Source of the DNA: Cyclina sinensis
Taxonomy: Eukaryota; Mollusca; Bivalvia; Venerida; Veneridae
Assembly: GCA_012932295.1 (NCBI GenBank)
Contig: JAAONU010000001.1
Location: forward strand, 46,101,134-46,165,133
DNA: 64,000 bases
Direction: 5' to 3'
The position numbers and the translations under genes were made by a program. Shown in pieces: positions 12,904-23,720 of this stretch. Below the pieces are notes generated by a model. The model did not search any database, was not told where the DNA came from, and worked only from the letters and a program-made list of their open reading frames with translations. The first letter of the stretch is position 1. Each line of letters opens with the position of its first letter.

Positions 12904-14770
12904 ATGATGAAAACAATGCAGCTTATCATATACATACTGGTATCACTGATTTTAACAGGTAATTACCTAATTTATGTATTTTTTCATCATTTTTTCCCAG
13001 TCTGCACTTAAAGATAAAAGGATGTGTTTTTCAAAATATAGTTTTATTTTTCATTTAAGGATAAACAACTATTTCTTCGTTTTTCTTATGTTGTTATATG
13101 TTGTTAAATAAGAATGCTTCAATAACCGAACTTTTCTAATTCCTTAAAACTTTCGTTCATGTATATTTTGTTTGTAAGTTTCATGCAAAGTAAGCCATGG
13201 GGTTACTTACTATGTATACGTGCGGATTTCATGTAGCTATAACATAAAAATGTCGACTGAGCATGTTTAATTGTAAGATTCACAAATATTTTACTTAGTG
13301 ACTGGAGTCGGGTCACATGTGTTTAAATCATGCAAGATTTGCGACGTTTAAGCTTGATTTAATTGTTATTAATAAAACACAACAAAAAACAAAATGCATA
13401 CAGTTTGAAACATGTATTTAAGATTTTTATGCTGCTTTAGCTATAACTCAGTAATTCGTTTTTTTTTAACAAAAAACAGACACCAAGTGTCTAATACTTA
13501 AATTAGATGTTCAGAACCAAAGTCTATAATGCACAGAAACCTTGATGCTGTTAGTGCTTGTGAATGCGGCGATCTATGTGCAGCCTAGGACAAAACAGAT
13601 GTTCACTGGTTTATGAAAAGATAATTATAGTGATAATTAAAGTTCTTTTTTTAGATTTAACTATTCAGACCGATTTATTACTAAACTATTGTTAAAACAA
13701 TGCTCTTGTATAAATGAAAACTTGAGAGTTTGTACCTAGAGATAAAAATCAGTGACAAGTAGAAGCACAAGTTTCTGATTGAAATCAAAACATAAAAATA
13801 CTTTTTTCTAAATGATATGGTCTTAAAAATGCAAAAAAAAATTAATTGATTTGAAAATCTGAGTTATGCTTCTAGTGCCTTGGTGCCCGTCACACATGAC
13901 GCCAAAATGAACCAGTTTAAGAACACATTTTATTGTTACAACAGAAGTAAACAAATTTAGGAGAAGTAAAAATTAGATCATCTTATCCAAATTTCTGATT
14001 AATGGCTTGAAAAAAACTAAGTCGATTAATCAAGTCATGACATCTTAAATCATAATATACATCCACAAAATGATAAATCAACACGTCGTTAATTTGACTA
14101 TGTTGTAGTTATATATGGAAACTTCTGTTACAGATGTGGACGCTGAGACAAGTACATTTATTGACCTAGTGCTGAAAAATATGGAACAGTCTAATCCTAC
14201 ATTGCTCCATAACATTGTCAAACGGCAAGACTGGTAAGAGACTGGACTAATATGTCTTAGGTTGAGCTGTGGTGAAGGTTCGAATCCCGTTAACTAAATT
14301 TAATTCCTGGTTTTATTTTCTCGCGTTGGATACTGACCAAAACTTGTATATATATTTAGGTACATCTAATCATCATCTTTGTAGGAAATTACAAAATAAA
14401 AGATTCATTTTATAATATCATTTAGAACTCTATTTTATTTTAATTTGTTTACTTTAATCAGCGCATGTTTTTATAAACATCAGTCTAGCTTTTTATATAT
14501 CATAGATTATACCAATCCATTTAAAGAGTAAAACTTGTAAAAGTACAGCCCATTTTTCCTAGTTTAAGACTATGAAAGTAATGGTTTTGCTTTGCTGGGA
14601 CTGTAAGCTATTTGTTATCAGATGAAAATTTCAAGTCCTGAAAATGATGATCATGATAATTGTATTATTTATTTTTTGGCTTCAGGTTAGTCTGTGGTTC
14701 CTGTGGATATAGCTCAAAAAAAGGAGATGAAGTTAAACTTGATAGCAATCAGACTGTTCAAGCTATTTGA
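12904..14770 (+). CDS. small secreted peptide precursor (candidate prohormone)
   Basis: Three exons at 12904-12958, 14134-14233 and 14686-14770, with donors CAG|gtaatt and CTG|gtaaga and acceptors ttacag and cttcag. Intron phases are 1 and 2, and together the exons encode 79 residues. Residues 1-22 are a hydrophobic signal peptide (core LIIYILVSLILT, cleavage probably after DVDA). Residues 23-47 form a linker with no cysteine. A dibasic KR at 48-49 precedes QDWLVCGSCGYSS (50-62), then KK at 63-64 and an acidic/polar tail. The N-terminal Gln after KR could cyclise to pyroglutamate, and the only two cysteines (55 and 58) form a CGSC motif. This is the usual layout of a neuropeptide or small hormone precursor. 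I do not recognise the family. Start choice: two adjacent ATGs at 12904 and 12907 both keep the signal peptide. AATAAA signals follow at 14801 and 14829. It could instead be an antimicrobial or other secreted peptide. Confidence 0.72.
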
Positions 14771-14800
14771 AATATACATTTCATTCGAACTGTGTTATTT

Positions 14801-14834
14801 AATAAATTATAATACGTTGTATTGTTACAATAAA
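14801..14834 (+). terminator. polyadenylation signals of the peptide gene
   Basis: Two AATAAA hexamers at 14801-14806 and 14829-14834, 31 and 59 bases after the TGA stop, followed by T-rich sequence. Confidence 0.65.
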
Positions 14835-17395
14835 TAACTTATGCTTCATTTGTTGTTTTTTTAATTTGTTATTTTTTTTTCTTTTTTAGTTTTTTTAGTT
14901 TTTTTTTGTCTCTGGTACCGATTACTTACTTTGTTAAGGTGTCTGAAAAGGATTTGTAGGAGGAAAAGAGACGGCCAAGATAAAAGAACTCGTTGTTTTA
15001 CGAACATTCCCTTATTTTTTAACAAACATAAGTCACCAGTTTAATAGCTATTAGATATTTTAAAGTTACCCTGACAATTGTTCGGAAATAAATGTACAGG
15101 AAGTGTTGAGTATTTTAAACAAAAGCCGTCACAAAAAATAATTCTATTTTTTCTGGCACATTTTAAAAGACGAATTGTTACCCTCTACACAGTTTTTCTT
15201 TAAATTTTGATTTAATTACTATAACCAAATAACGTTTGATTCCTTTTTTTGTGTTCATAAAGGCAAAGTGAAATTACTCGGACAAAAACTGCATATTTTT
15301 TTCACAGAATCATAATAACCACATGAAATTGAACTACGAAACACAAGGTTTCTTCCTGTTCTAGAATTACTGTTTACAATCAATAGTTTTTCCTGTTTTC
15401 GTTGCATTGAAAAATCCTTCCCGTGTTTTAAATGGAAATAATTTCTAGGATGTATTTTATAATGTTAATGCAATCTGTGAAGTTAATATACTGTTAAGCT
15501 ACATTTTAATGCTAACTGAAAATACGTTGTCTTAAATAACTTCTCATAAATTGTTTTGGGAGTTTCTATAGCCAGACTCCATGTGACAAACATTTAAAAA
15601 TATTTAAAATGATATTCGTTATCTAGGTGGAACATTTTTTACTCAATGACCAACGGAACGTTGCATGCAGTATATTATTCTTTATTATATATTAACGTAT
15701 GGCGCCAATTAGAAAGTGTTTAGATTTATTTGTTCCTGTGTAAGTTATATAGATGCTAGCATTCCATTATTTAATTCTAAAATAAAACACAGACGACTTA
15801 AATGTTCAAGGTGTGTAATCTTTTTATTAAACCTCAACTAATTTTTATCAGATGATGAGATTTGTTGATACACGGTTGAAAGGTGTCCTCTGTTTCTTGA
15901 GTCCGAGTTAAATTGTGGGCTTAATCGTTTAAAAGTGGAATTTCAGTTTCCAAAGTGGTAACCGCCTTCATCTACTGATATACATAAATGAACATGTCAG
16001 ATACATATTCTAAGCTTAAGCTTGTCTGTCGGCATCTCGACGGCAGCTTTTCATAAGATTTTAAGCAAGCATCTGTAATTAAAAAGGTTTGGACAAGATG
16101 GTTACACGATGCGAAGATAGTCACATAAGGCTGCAAAAAACTTTCTTGTTGATTTCTAATTATATCTATAGATATATGCCTAGGTATCTGACAGATTTCG
16201 ATGAGCCCCAACGGTTTACTGATTTTTGTTAGTGGATCAAATATTCACAACTATTGCCCTACAATGTGTCTAAAGAAGAAGTTTTGTTAGACCCTCTTGA
16301 AATTTGAATTCAAAAACACAAAGCTGTAAAAGAGACATTTACGTATAGAGAAACTGTATTTAAAAAATCCCTAAATATGCATCCTTTTCAAAACAACGTT
16401 GCGGCCGACAAAAGTCATAAAGTCCAAAACGTTTAGGAAAAAGAAAAGGTGTTCAGTTTCCACATCCTAAAGTCACCCCATCTTGATTCTTATTTCTATT
16501 TCCGAGGCTGGACAAAGCGCTAGCTGATACATGTCAGCTAATATATCTATAATGGCAACAAAGAAGCATCTAGATATTGAATTGTTAGGCTATCAATGGT
16601 CAGGAGATGAAATAAGGCATACGCTCATGTACACAGAACGAAAGATATAGGACATCCTCTAAACTTTTAATCAATTTTGTACCTATGTAGAAAATGAAAA
16701 CAGTTACTGCAGAACAGATCAGTTTCCTTCATGTAAACTACCAAAGAGTTTCTTTTTGTATCTATATATATATTTTTTCGTATCTGGAAAATGTCAGAAA
16801 TACTGAACTGACTTGCAGACAAGATGGCCGACATGTGTTCTGTTACGTAGAAATCGGTCGTATGAATTATGAGAATTTCCGGTTTTTAACTGCCACTTCC
16901 GGTCTTGTTATCATTTTCTGTGATCTAAGAAGAATCGATTTAATTGGTAAATCCGTTGGTCCATATATATCAAGCAATACCATAACATAACTGAAAAAAC
17001 TACTTTTTGAATACAGTTACAGTCAGGCAGACATTCTTTCAACCAGGATAAAACATTCTCTTTAAATTAAAAGACGGTCTAGTATAAAATCATTCGTATT
17101 TTTAACCGATATTTTTTTCTAAGCGTAGTATTCACAGAACAGTAATCTATGAACGTGTCAAGCTTGCTCCCTATAACGTATGTCTACTTTCATTCTATAA
17201 CAAGGAGGTCACTTTTAATTGCAGGAGGGTATAAGTGGTTTTTATTGTTTCTTATAAAATACCGTAAATTATTCTTGAGTTTATTTTTGCATTCAAACTA
17301 AATATAACATTATTAGTTAAACATGACCGATAATACGTGTGCGTGATCAATTAGCACGTGAGATTTTTTTAAGTACACAAACATCTAAATCTCAA
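14835..17395. other. non-coding stretch with one promoter-like patch
   Basis: No supported exon. At about 16822-16905, CAAGATGGCCGACATG (YY1-like) is followed by two CTTCCGG/TTTCCGG ETS-type motifs, so a promoter fragment is possible, but no attached exon was found. A 98-codon + strand frame at 16694-16990 spans this patch and lacks any recognisable motif. Confidence 0.4.
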
Positions 17396-18076
17396 CGGAC
17401 CGCTGAGCTGAAATGGCGACCGGCTAAGCTGAAATGGGGACCGCTGAGCTGAAATGGGGACCGGCTGAGCTGAATTGGGGACAGCTGAGTTGAAATGGGG
17501 ACCAGCAGAGTTGAAATGGGGACCGCTGAGCTGAAATGGGGACCGCTGAGCTGAAATGGGGACCGGTTGAGCTGAAATGGGGACCGGCTGAGCTGAAATG
17601 GGACCGTTTGAGCTGAAATGGGAACCGTTTGAGCTGAAATGCGGACCGTTTGAGCTGAAATGGGGACTGGCTGAGCTGAAATGGGGACCGTTTGAGCTGA
17701 AATGTGACCGTTTGAGCTGAAATGGGGACCGTTTGAGCTGAAATGTGGACTGTTTGAGCTGAAATGGGGACCTTTTGAGTTGAAATGTGGACTGTTGGAG
17801 CTGAAATGTGGACCGTTTGAGCTGAAATGGGGACCGTTTGAGCTGAAATGGGGACCGGCTGAGCTGAAATGTGGACCGACTGAGCTGAAATGTGAACTGG
17901 CAGAGCTGAAATAGTGTCCGGTTGAGCTGAAATTGGGACCGCTGAGCTGAAATGTGGACCAGCCGAGCTGAAATGGAGACCGTTTGAGCTAAAATGGGGA
18001 CCGGCTGAGCTGAAATGGGCACTGTTTGAGCTGAAATGGGGACCGGCTGAGCTAAAATGGGGACCGTCTGAGCAGA
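17396..18076. repeat. 20/21-bp minisatellite
   Basis: About 32 tandem copies of a unit close to GGCTGAGCTGAAATGGGGACC. There are two main subtypes, GCTGAGCTG and TTTGAGCTG, and lengths of 20 or 21 bases. Because most units are 21 bases long, two - strand frames stay open for about 217 codons as heptads such as GPHFSSA, VPISAQP or SPFQLSR. The scattered 20-base units switch frame. No promoter, splice site or signal peptide is attached, so it is read as non-coding. Confidence 0.93.
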
Positions 18077-18657
18077 GCAATGAGATTTACCTCATTCTCT
18101 GTTTGAGAAACCGCTGTTTCTATCATATGCAAGAAGGAACAACTTCATATAAGGTATTATTATATTCTGTTATCATCGGCATGTACAGTTGAATGTCTAG
18201 GCTTAGTGGAGCCACTGTAAAGAACAAAAGCCCAGACTGCATCGTGTAATGACACCGACAATTTCGTGCTTCTTCTATAATTCAACAAGACACGTGTTGT
18301 CCTGTAGCAAAAGAAATGTAGTAAAACGTGCAATCTAAACTGAAAATACGTCATTCATACAAAATGGGAATCCTTAAACTTCCGGCTAATAAAAATTAAA
18401 GAACTAACTTTCATTCATTCACAAAATGCAAGCAAATCAAGGAATTTAAAGGAACTTGAATAAAGCATGGAATACGAATTAACTATGGTATTTGTGTTTT
18501 TTTGGTCTGAAATGATCTTCAATATTTGTTCCGCATTTGCCTTGGTGTTAAAGAAAGTTGACACATTTCAGGGTGCAGGACTTTGTCTTGTGGGTAAATC
18601 GAAATGAAAATGAGGGACATTAGCGTATTATCTACCCTGAATACTCTCTGATATTAG
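18077..18657. other. non-coding stretch
   Basis: No gene or repeat that I can support lies between the minisatellite and the foldback element. Confidence 0.45.
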
Positions 18658-18902
18658 ATTGGTCCTTCCATTCGGATTCCTTAGCTTTTATCGCTAATTT
18701 CTTTTTTGTATGGTGATAATTAAGCCTAATTATTTGCAACAATGGTAGTCAGATTACACATTTAGTTTGGCACCATGATGTTTTTTTTTGTTGATAATCT
18801 TCACTTTTAATTTGATATATATAAGTGATAATTTTCACAACTAAAAGTCAAGATTATCACAAAGAGAAACAAGGATAAAGGATTCCAACTGAAAGGACCA
18901 AT
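18658..18902. mobile_element. 245-bp foldback (MITE-like) element
   Basis: The left end ATTGGTCCTTCCATTCGGAT is matched in inverted orientation by the right end, whose reverse complement reads ATTGGTCCTTTCAGTTGGAA, with homology continuing about 10 bases inward. A second inner inverted pair (GATAATCTTCACTTTTA / TAAAAGTCAAGATTATC) makes the right half fold on itself. No coding capacity. Target-site duplication was not resolved. Confidence 0.65.
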
Positions 18903-19379
18903 GTGCAATTTAGTGTACCTTTAATGTTATCTGAGGAAGGGAGATATTTTGTTATCAGGAATGTCTCTCATTAAAGCGCTTACGCACCAAGGGCGGAATG
19001 GTTGAGATATGTTATGCTGTTGACTTAATTAGGATCCTTTTTTTGTGTCTAGACCTTGTTTCTTTATGTAAACATTTTTGTAATGACACATTCATGTCAT
19101 TCATATTTAGAGGTGAAACAGTACTAGTAACCATGTGGCAAATATAGTGATTTCCTTTAATCTTTTTCTTCTCAATTTCTTGACATATTTATTCCATCAT
19201 AGCCTAACGCCGTTTTGGTACTCAGTCTTTTGATTTCATTTTTTAAGCATTTGCTTTACAAATGCTTAACAGTGATATTTACCTTATTTTCGAAAGAGAA
19301 TGAGAACCAGGATATTCATTTTACTTAAGATATATATTCTTCGAGTACGTTAATGCTTTAAATAGGTTTTATAAAACAT
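18903..19379. other. non-coding stretch
   Basis: Nothing recognisable on either strand. Confidence 0.45.
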
Positions 19380-19585
19380 CAAGCACTACTTTCGAATGAA
19401 CGCCACCCCACACCCCGCACCCCACGTTGACCTTTGATCACGTGACCTCTAAGTGGGTCTGTTTGAGTCAGTTTGGAGGCTGTAGGTGGATGGACTTCCG
19501 TGTTATGTTCAAATTTAAAGTTTTGTGACAAACAAACAGACAGACAGACCAAAAACATTACGTCCTCCCTCCGGGAGCATTAAAA
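19380..19585. repeat. fragment of a dispersed repeat
   Basis: A C-rich start (CACCCCACACCCCGCACCCC) is followed by GTTGACCTTTGATCACGTGACC, a run of ACAGACAGACAGACC, and TACGTCCTCCCTCCGGGAGC. This is the style of bivalve dispersed elements with GACC/CAGA runs and a GC-rich end. No other copy of this exact sequence occurs in the window. Confidence 0.45.
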
Positions 19586-20629
19586 GACACCAGAGGAGAA
19601 AAAACAAAGCATGACGGATTGATTTGAATAGATGGTAAAATGTATGGGAGAAATGGGAATTTTGCTTATCAATATACATTCAGAATAAATTGTATTGACA
19701 ACCTAATTTGATTCAATTTCTAGGTGCAAAATCAAATGTATTTGTAATGGCATGCAAAGAAAAGTACTCTTAATGGTAAATGATCGATTTTGATAGCATT
19801 AATATAAGAAGTTATGTGACATTAAGATTTTTTGCTTGATATTGTAATGTCTGGTAATTTATGTCCATTTCAATTACTGATCCTATGAATGTTATTGATT
19901 ATGCTCATTAACATTTAAGATAATGTTTTTGAATAACCATCTATGTTAGAAGAAGGAAATTCATCATTTATTTTAGCATTTTCCAGCGACCGTTGATTTT
20001 ATTGATATTGTTAGTTATAACATGATACCTTTTTAGTTTTGAAGTGTTAAGATTCAGTTTGTCACGACGTTTTGAAATTCAGATCGTTAACATTTTCCAG
20101 CTTGAAGAAACTCGTGCATGTATGTCTTAGGAAAGAAAATAAACTACTATATGATATGGCGACGGCAAAGCAATTGCTAAGACCTTATTGTTGAACCCGC
20201 TCGACACGCTGATACAGCACTGGCCAAGGTTAATTGCGTCAGTACATGCAGGTGTTAGAACTTGCGTCTAACCGATCGTGTTTTGGCAAGCCTCAGTGTC
20301 ACGTATAAGAATCAGTTATAGCACAAAAGACTAATGTCATGATTTCAAAAATAAGAAGTAAGTTTAATATAGCTTGTTTTGACGACAACATTGTCAACCA
20401 CTTAGCCTTATTTTGCAAACTAATGAAAAGATCTAATAAAGGTCTGCCTTTACATCGATACGATGTAGGGCTTTTGTCCTCTTATAACCAATCTATGTCA
20501 CACATTTTATATTGCTACGTCGCGACTTAATGTTTTACCAAGGGTTCCGGTGCATAAAAGTTACTTCCGGTATTTTGTTAACATTTCCCGTTAAAGTGAG
20601 GCATTATTGATGTTATCGATTCTTGATAG
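19586..20629. other. non-coding stretch
   Basis: No gene recognised. A 63-codon + strand frame at 20339-20530 has no splice context or homology I can identify. Confidence 0.4.
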
Positions 20630-20868
20630 CTTTTCCAGGGGTCCCGAGATCGATTCCCCGCTCCTCCATTAACATTACTAATTGTCTTTCGGATGAGACG
20701 TTAAACAGAGGTCCCATGTATCAGTGCCATGCAAAAGAACCAGGGGTGTCCCTGTAACGGGATGCCTTCTGTATCTTGCGCTATTCCCCAGAACATAAAA
20801 TAACTTATCTCTGCAGGTGGCGTCGGTCATATGGGCAACCGGTACCGACGATAAATAAACTCAAATAG
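20630..20868 (+). repeat. SINE copy (5' truncated)
   Basis: It shares GATCGATTCCCCGCTCCTCC (a B-box-like segment) with the copy at 27412. It shares CTTTCGGATGAGACGTTAAA, CCCATGTATCAGTGCCATGC and GGGCAACCGGTACCGACG with the - strand copy at 7214-7440. It ends in ATAAATAAACTCAAATAG. Confidence 0.75.
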
Positions 20869-21639
20869 AACAAAAATGGCGGCTTTTATCTAGTCCAGCG
20901 ACGTTGTAAAACCATGTTATTAGTGGTATTCTATGTGAATATGGGTCTTTAACAACAACAATCTATATATGAAATTCTCTGCTGCTTCTAGCTTTAATCA
21001 ATTTTATCAGTTCTTTTGTGTTACGTAAATGTGAAATCTCTCTTAAAGTATGTTTTGTTTTCATTCTATAGATACGCTCTTGACGTAGCATGCTATACTC
21101 TATATTTCTCCCTCTGTATACGAAGACTTGACATTAAGTAGTATATCTTTAAAACGTGTATTGACTGTTAAATTGAGTACACCCTGGGGGATCAACTTTC
21201 GAGAAGAATCAATGTTCGTCTGACATTTAGCATACATTGAAACGTTCTCTTACTGAAGAAGGTCGATTTTGATGGCATTGTTCATAGATGTTGTATGACG
21301 TCTAAACATCCGGCTCGTTGTCCTGTTACTTCCGTTTATGTTAAACCATTTCTCCTTGAAGAAGTTGCTTATTATCTTTAATATCAATTGGGTTCGATCA
21401 CAGCAGAAAGTTATTTGGTCTAGAGTTGCAAATTTCCTGGTTATAAGTACGGCTTAGGCTGTTTCCTAAGATGCCATTTAAACTGAAATTACCCCTGCGT
21501 TTGTAGACGTAATTATCATAGAAGTCAGAAAAAAATAAATGTGAAAATCATATTTAAGTAATCGAAGATGTTTTGAACTTACACGAAAAGAGTGATGATA
21601 GTAAAAAAACAGTTTGTAAATATTTCACGTTGTGGCCAA
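20869..21639. other. non-coding stretch
   Basis: No supported feature. Confidence 0.4.
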
Positions 21640-21930
21640 GTCATGTCGACTATGTAGCTATTCACAGAGTCAGGTCGACTATGTAGCTATTCACAGAGTC
21701 AGGTCGACTATGTAGCTATTCACAGAGTCAGGTCGACTATGTAGCTATTCACAGAGTCATGTCGACTATGTAGCTATTCACAGAGTCAGGTCGACTATGT
21801 AGCTATTCACAAAGTCATGTCGACTATGTAGCTATTCACAGAGTCAGGTCGACTATGTAGCTATTCACAGAGTCAGGTTGACTATGTAGCTATTCACAGT
21901 GTCATGTCGACTATGTAGCTATTCAAAGAC
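21640..21930. repeat. 29-bp tandem array, ~10 copies
   Basis: The unit begins GTCAGGTCGACTATGTAGCT and ends ATTCACAGA. It is repeated about ten times with strict 29-base spacing and few changes (CAGG versus CATG, one ACAAAG, one ACAGTG). The high identity points to recent amplification. Each unit carries the palindrome GTCGAC. Confidence 0.95.
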
Positions 21931-23060
21931 TGTGTAGCTCATTGGAAGATCATTGCAGTACAAAAGATTCTGATTACATTATACAGCCTTAACTGATTCA
22001 TGCTGATTATTTGTAAACAGTGTCTAAAAACTTTGGTTTCACAGTTTAACCTAAATCGCTATTTTTGCAGTTCAAATCAAATTTTATGAACATTGGCATA
22101 TGGTCATCATCACAACATGGTTTTGTTGTGTCTTTTCTTCAGAAATTCGGATTTTCTAATAACTTTAAATTTACATTTTTCTTCTTATACACAACATGAC
22201 ATTTCTTTAGGTAAAGCAAATAACTGTATTAGAAGACATTCCTTAATCTTGGCATTAAATGTTTACGTGTTGATGCTCCTCTGGCGACAAAAAATATTTT
22301 AGATACTTACAAATAACATAAAGGTAGCATGGAATGACCGACTTACACGTTTGTTTGGTATTGGTCTATTTCAAACGAAATATGTTCACATACTGATATT
22401 TGTGGAGATTCACCTTTGATACAGTATTTAAAATGAAAAATTCATGTCTAGATTTGAAGTCTGTAACTACTTATCATTTTCTTTATGCTCAAGAAAAATA
22501 AACGCACATAATATTTATAAAATATATTGAAATTTTAAGTAGGAAATAACAATCATGTTTTCTCATTTGCTTGTTAAATATCTTACTGAACGCATATTTC
22601 ATTTAGCGACCTAGAGTGAGAACGCCTTATAATGCCATTTAATTGGTCGAAGCATAACTTTTAATCAAAGCTTACTGGGAATGGTGTGGTCTCTCTTCTG
22701 GACTTTCTTCAGTTTTCTTAGATAAATCAGCCTCAATTGCAAAAAAGCTAATTTAAAGTATTGTGACCTTAACCTTTAGATCACATATATCTTATATAAG
22801 ATAAGCCGTATAAGCCTTGTACTTAAATTTGTGATTTTCTCGTCCAGGGTTTAGATGGAGATATGCTTTGCACAATTTATAATATTTGGTGTAAATCCGC
22901 GATGATCGCCGGACAAGGACTTTGTATTGTTATCATGTTTTGCCCTCATTTAGGTTGTAGAAGCAGTTGTGGTATTTCTGTAGTGTATATCAAAATCTTA
23001 ATACAAGTGCATGAAGGTAAGACTAACATAATTTCAATCGATAAACGTAGTAAGTTTAAG
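21931..23060. other. non-coding stretch
   Basis: No supported gene. Short + strand frames at 22093-22302 and 22863-23084 are unremarkable. Confidence 0.4.
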
Positions 23061-23147
23061 CTAACCTTAGACCGAGTGGTCTAAGGCGTTCTTACTTTGC
23101 ATTGCTAGGCGGTATGTGCCATTCGGTGCGATTTCGTATCCCACTGG
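23061..23147 (+). repeat. tRNA-like SINE head (Leu/Ser type), copy 1
   Basis: GACCGAGTGGTCTAAGGCG matches the D-arm/A-box region of class II tRNAs, and GATTTCGTATCCCACTGG about 45 bases on is a decayed B-box. It lacks a pairing acceptor stem, so it is a tRNA-derived repeat and not a working tRNA gene. Confidence 0.6.
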
Positions 23148-23309
23148 TAACTTGTTTCTTTATAATTCACAACAGCGCTATTTGTGCAGTGTGGCGGCCG
23201 TAAACAGTCTCCCCGTACATATAGTCAGTGTTGTCATATTTAACGGCTGTCACCGGTTTAGTGTTAGGGGGACACTTATATCTCGGTTATTTGCGCAACC
23301 TTTTGGGTT

Positions 23310-23389
23310 GTTGCAATGGCTGAGTGGCCTAAAGCGTCTTTGTTAGGAGGTTGGTGCCGTTCGATGCGCTTTCGAATCCCACTGGGAAC
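23310..23389 (+). repeat. tRNA-like SINE head (Leu/Ser type), copy 2
   Basis: AATGGCTGAGTGGCCTAAAG (A-box region) with CTTTCGAATCCCACTGGGAA (B-box region) downstream. It is a diverged copy of the unit 250 bases upstream, in the same orientation. The B-box is better preserved than in copy 1. The acceptor ends do not pair. Confidence 0.6.
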
Positions 23390-23599
23390 TTGATTATTTA
23401 GAAATGAAACTGACTCCATTTTACATTTTTACATTTTTATTATTCAAATCCATGGGGTTATCTCTGAATTGAGTTTCAAATCTTGTCCTTCATACATTCC
23501 GCGTAATTCGATTCAGCCAGTATAACACATGACTAAAATGGCTGCGCAGCCTATATGGAATGGCAAGCGCTCCAGTTTCACATAATCTGCTTACAAATT

Positions 23600-23720
23600 T
23601 CTTTCCAAATAATGCCGGATGTGTGGCAACAGCCTGCTGTGAAGTTGATATCCGATTAAACAAAGACAATATCGGGTTCTGTCTAGACGATTCATAATTA
23701 AATCAATGATTATTGTTCTA
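23600..23720 (+). repeat. dispersed repeat, copy a (GTCTAGACGATTCATAATTA)
   Basis: Contains GGATGTGTGGCAACAGC, TTAAACAAAGACAATAT and GTCTAGACGATTCATAATTA. Diverged copies in the same order and orientation lie at about 26620-26745 and, as a partial copy, 28380-28455. Confidence 0.7.

Noticed and set aside
17369..18080. Two 217-218-codon - strand open frames as a repetitive protein gene
   Set aside because: They coincide exactly with the 20/21-bp minisatellite, switch frame at 20-base units, and have no signal peptide, splice sites or promoter.
21640..21930. CRISPR-like array
   Set aside because: Units are directly tandem without spacers, and the window is plainly animal nuclear DNA.
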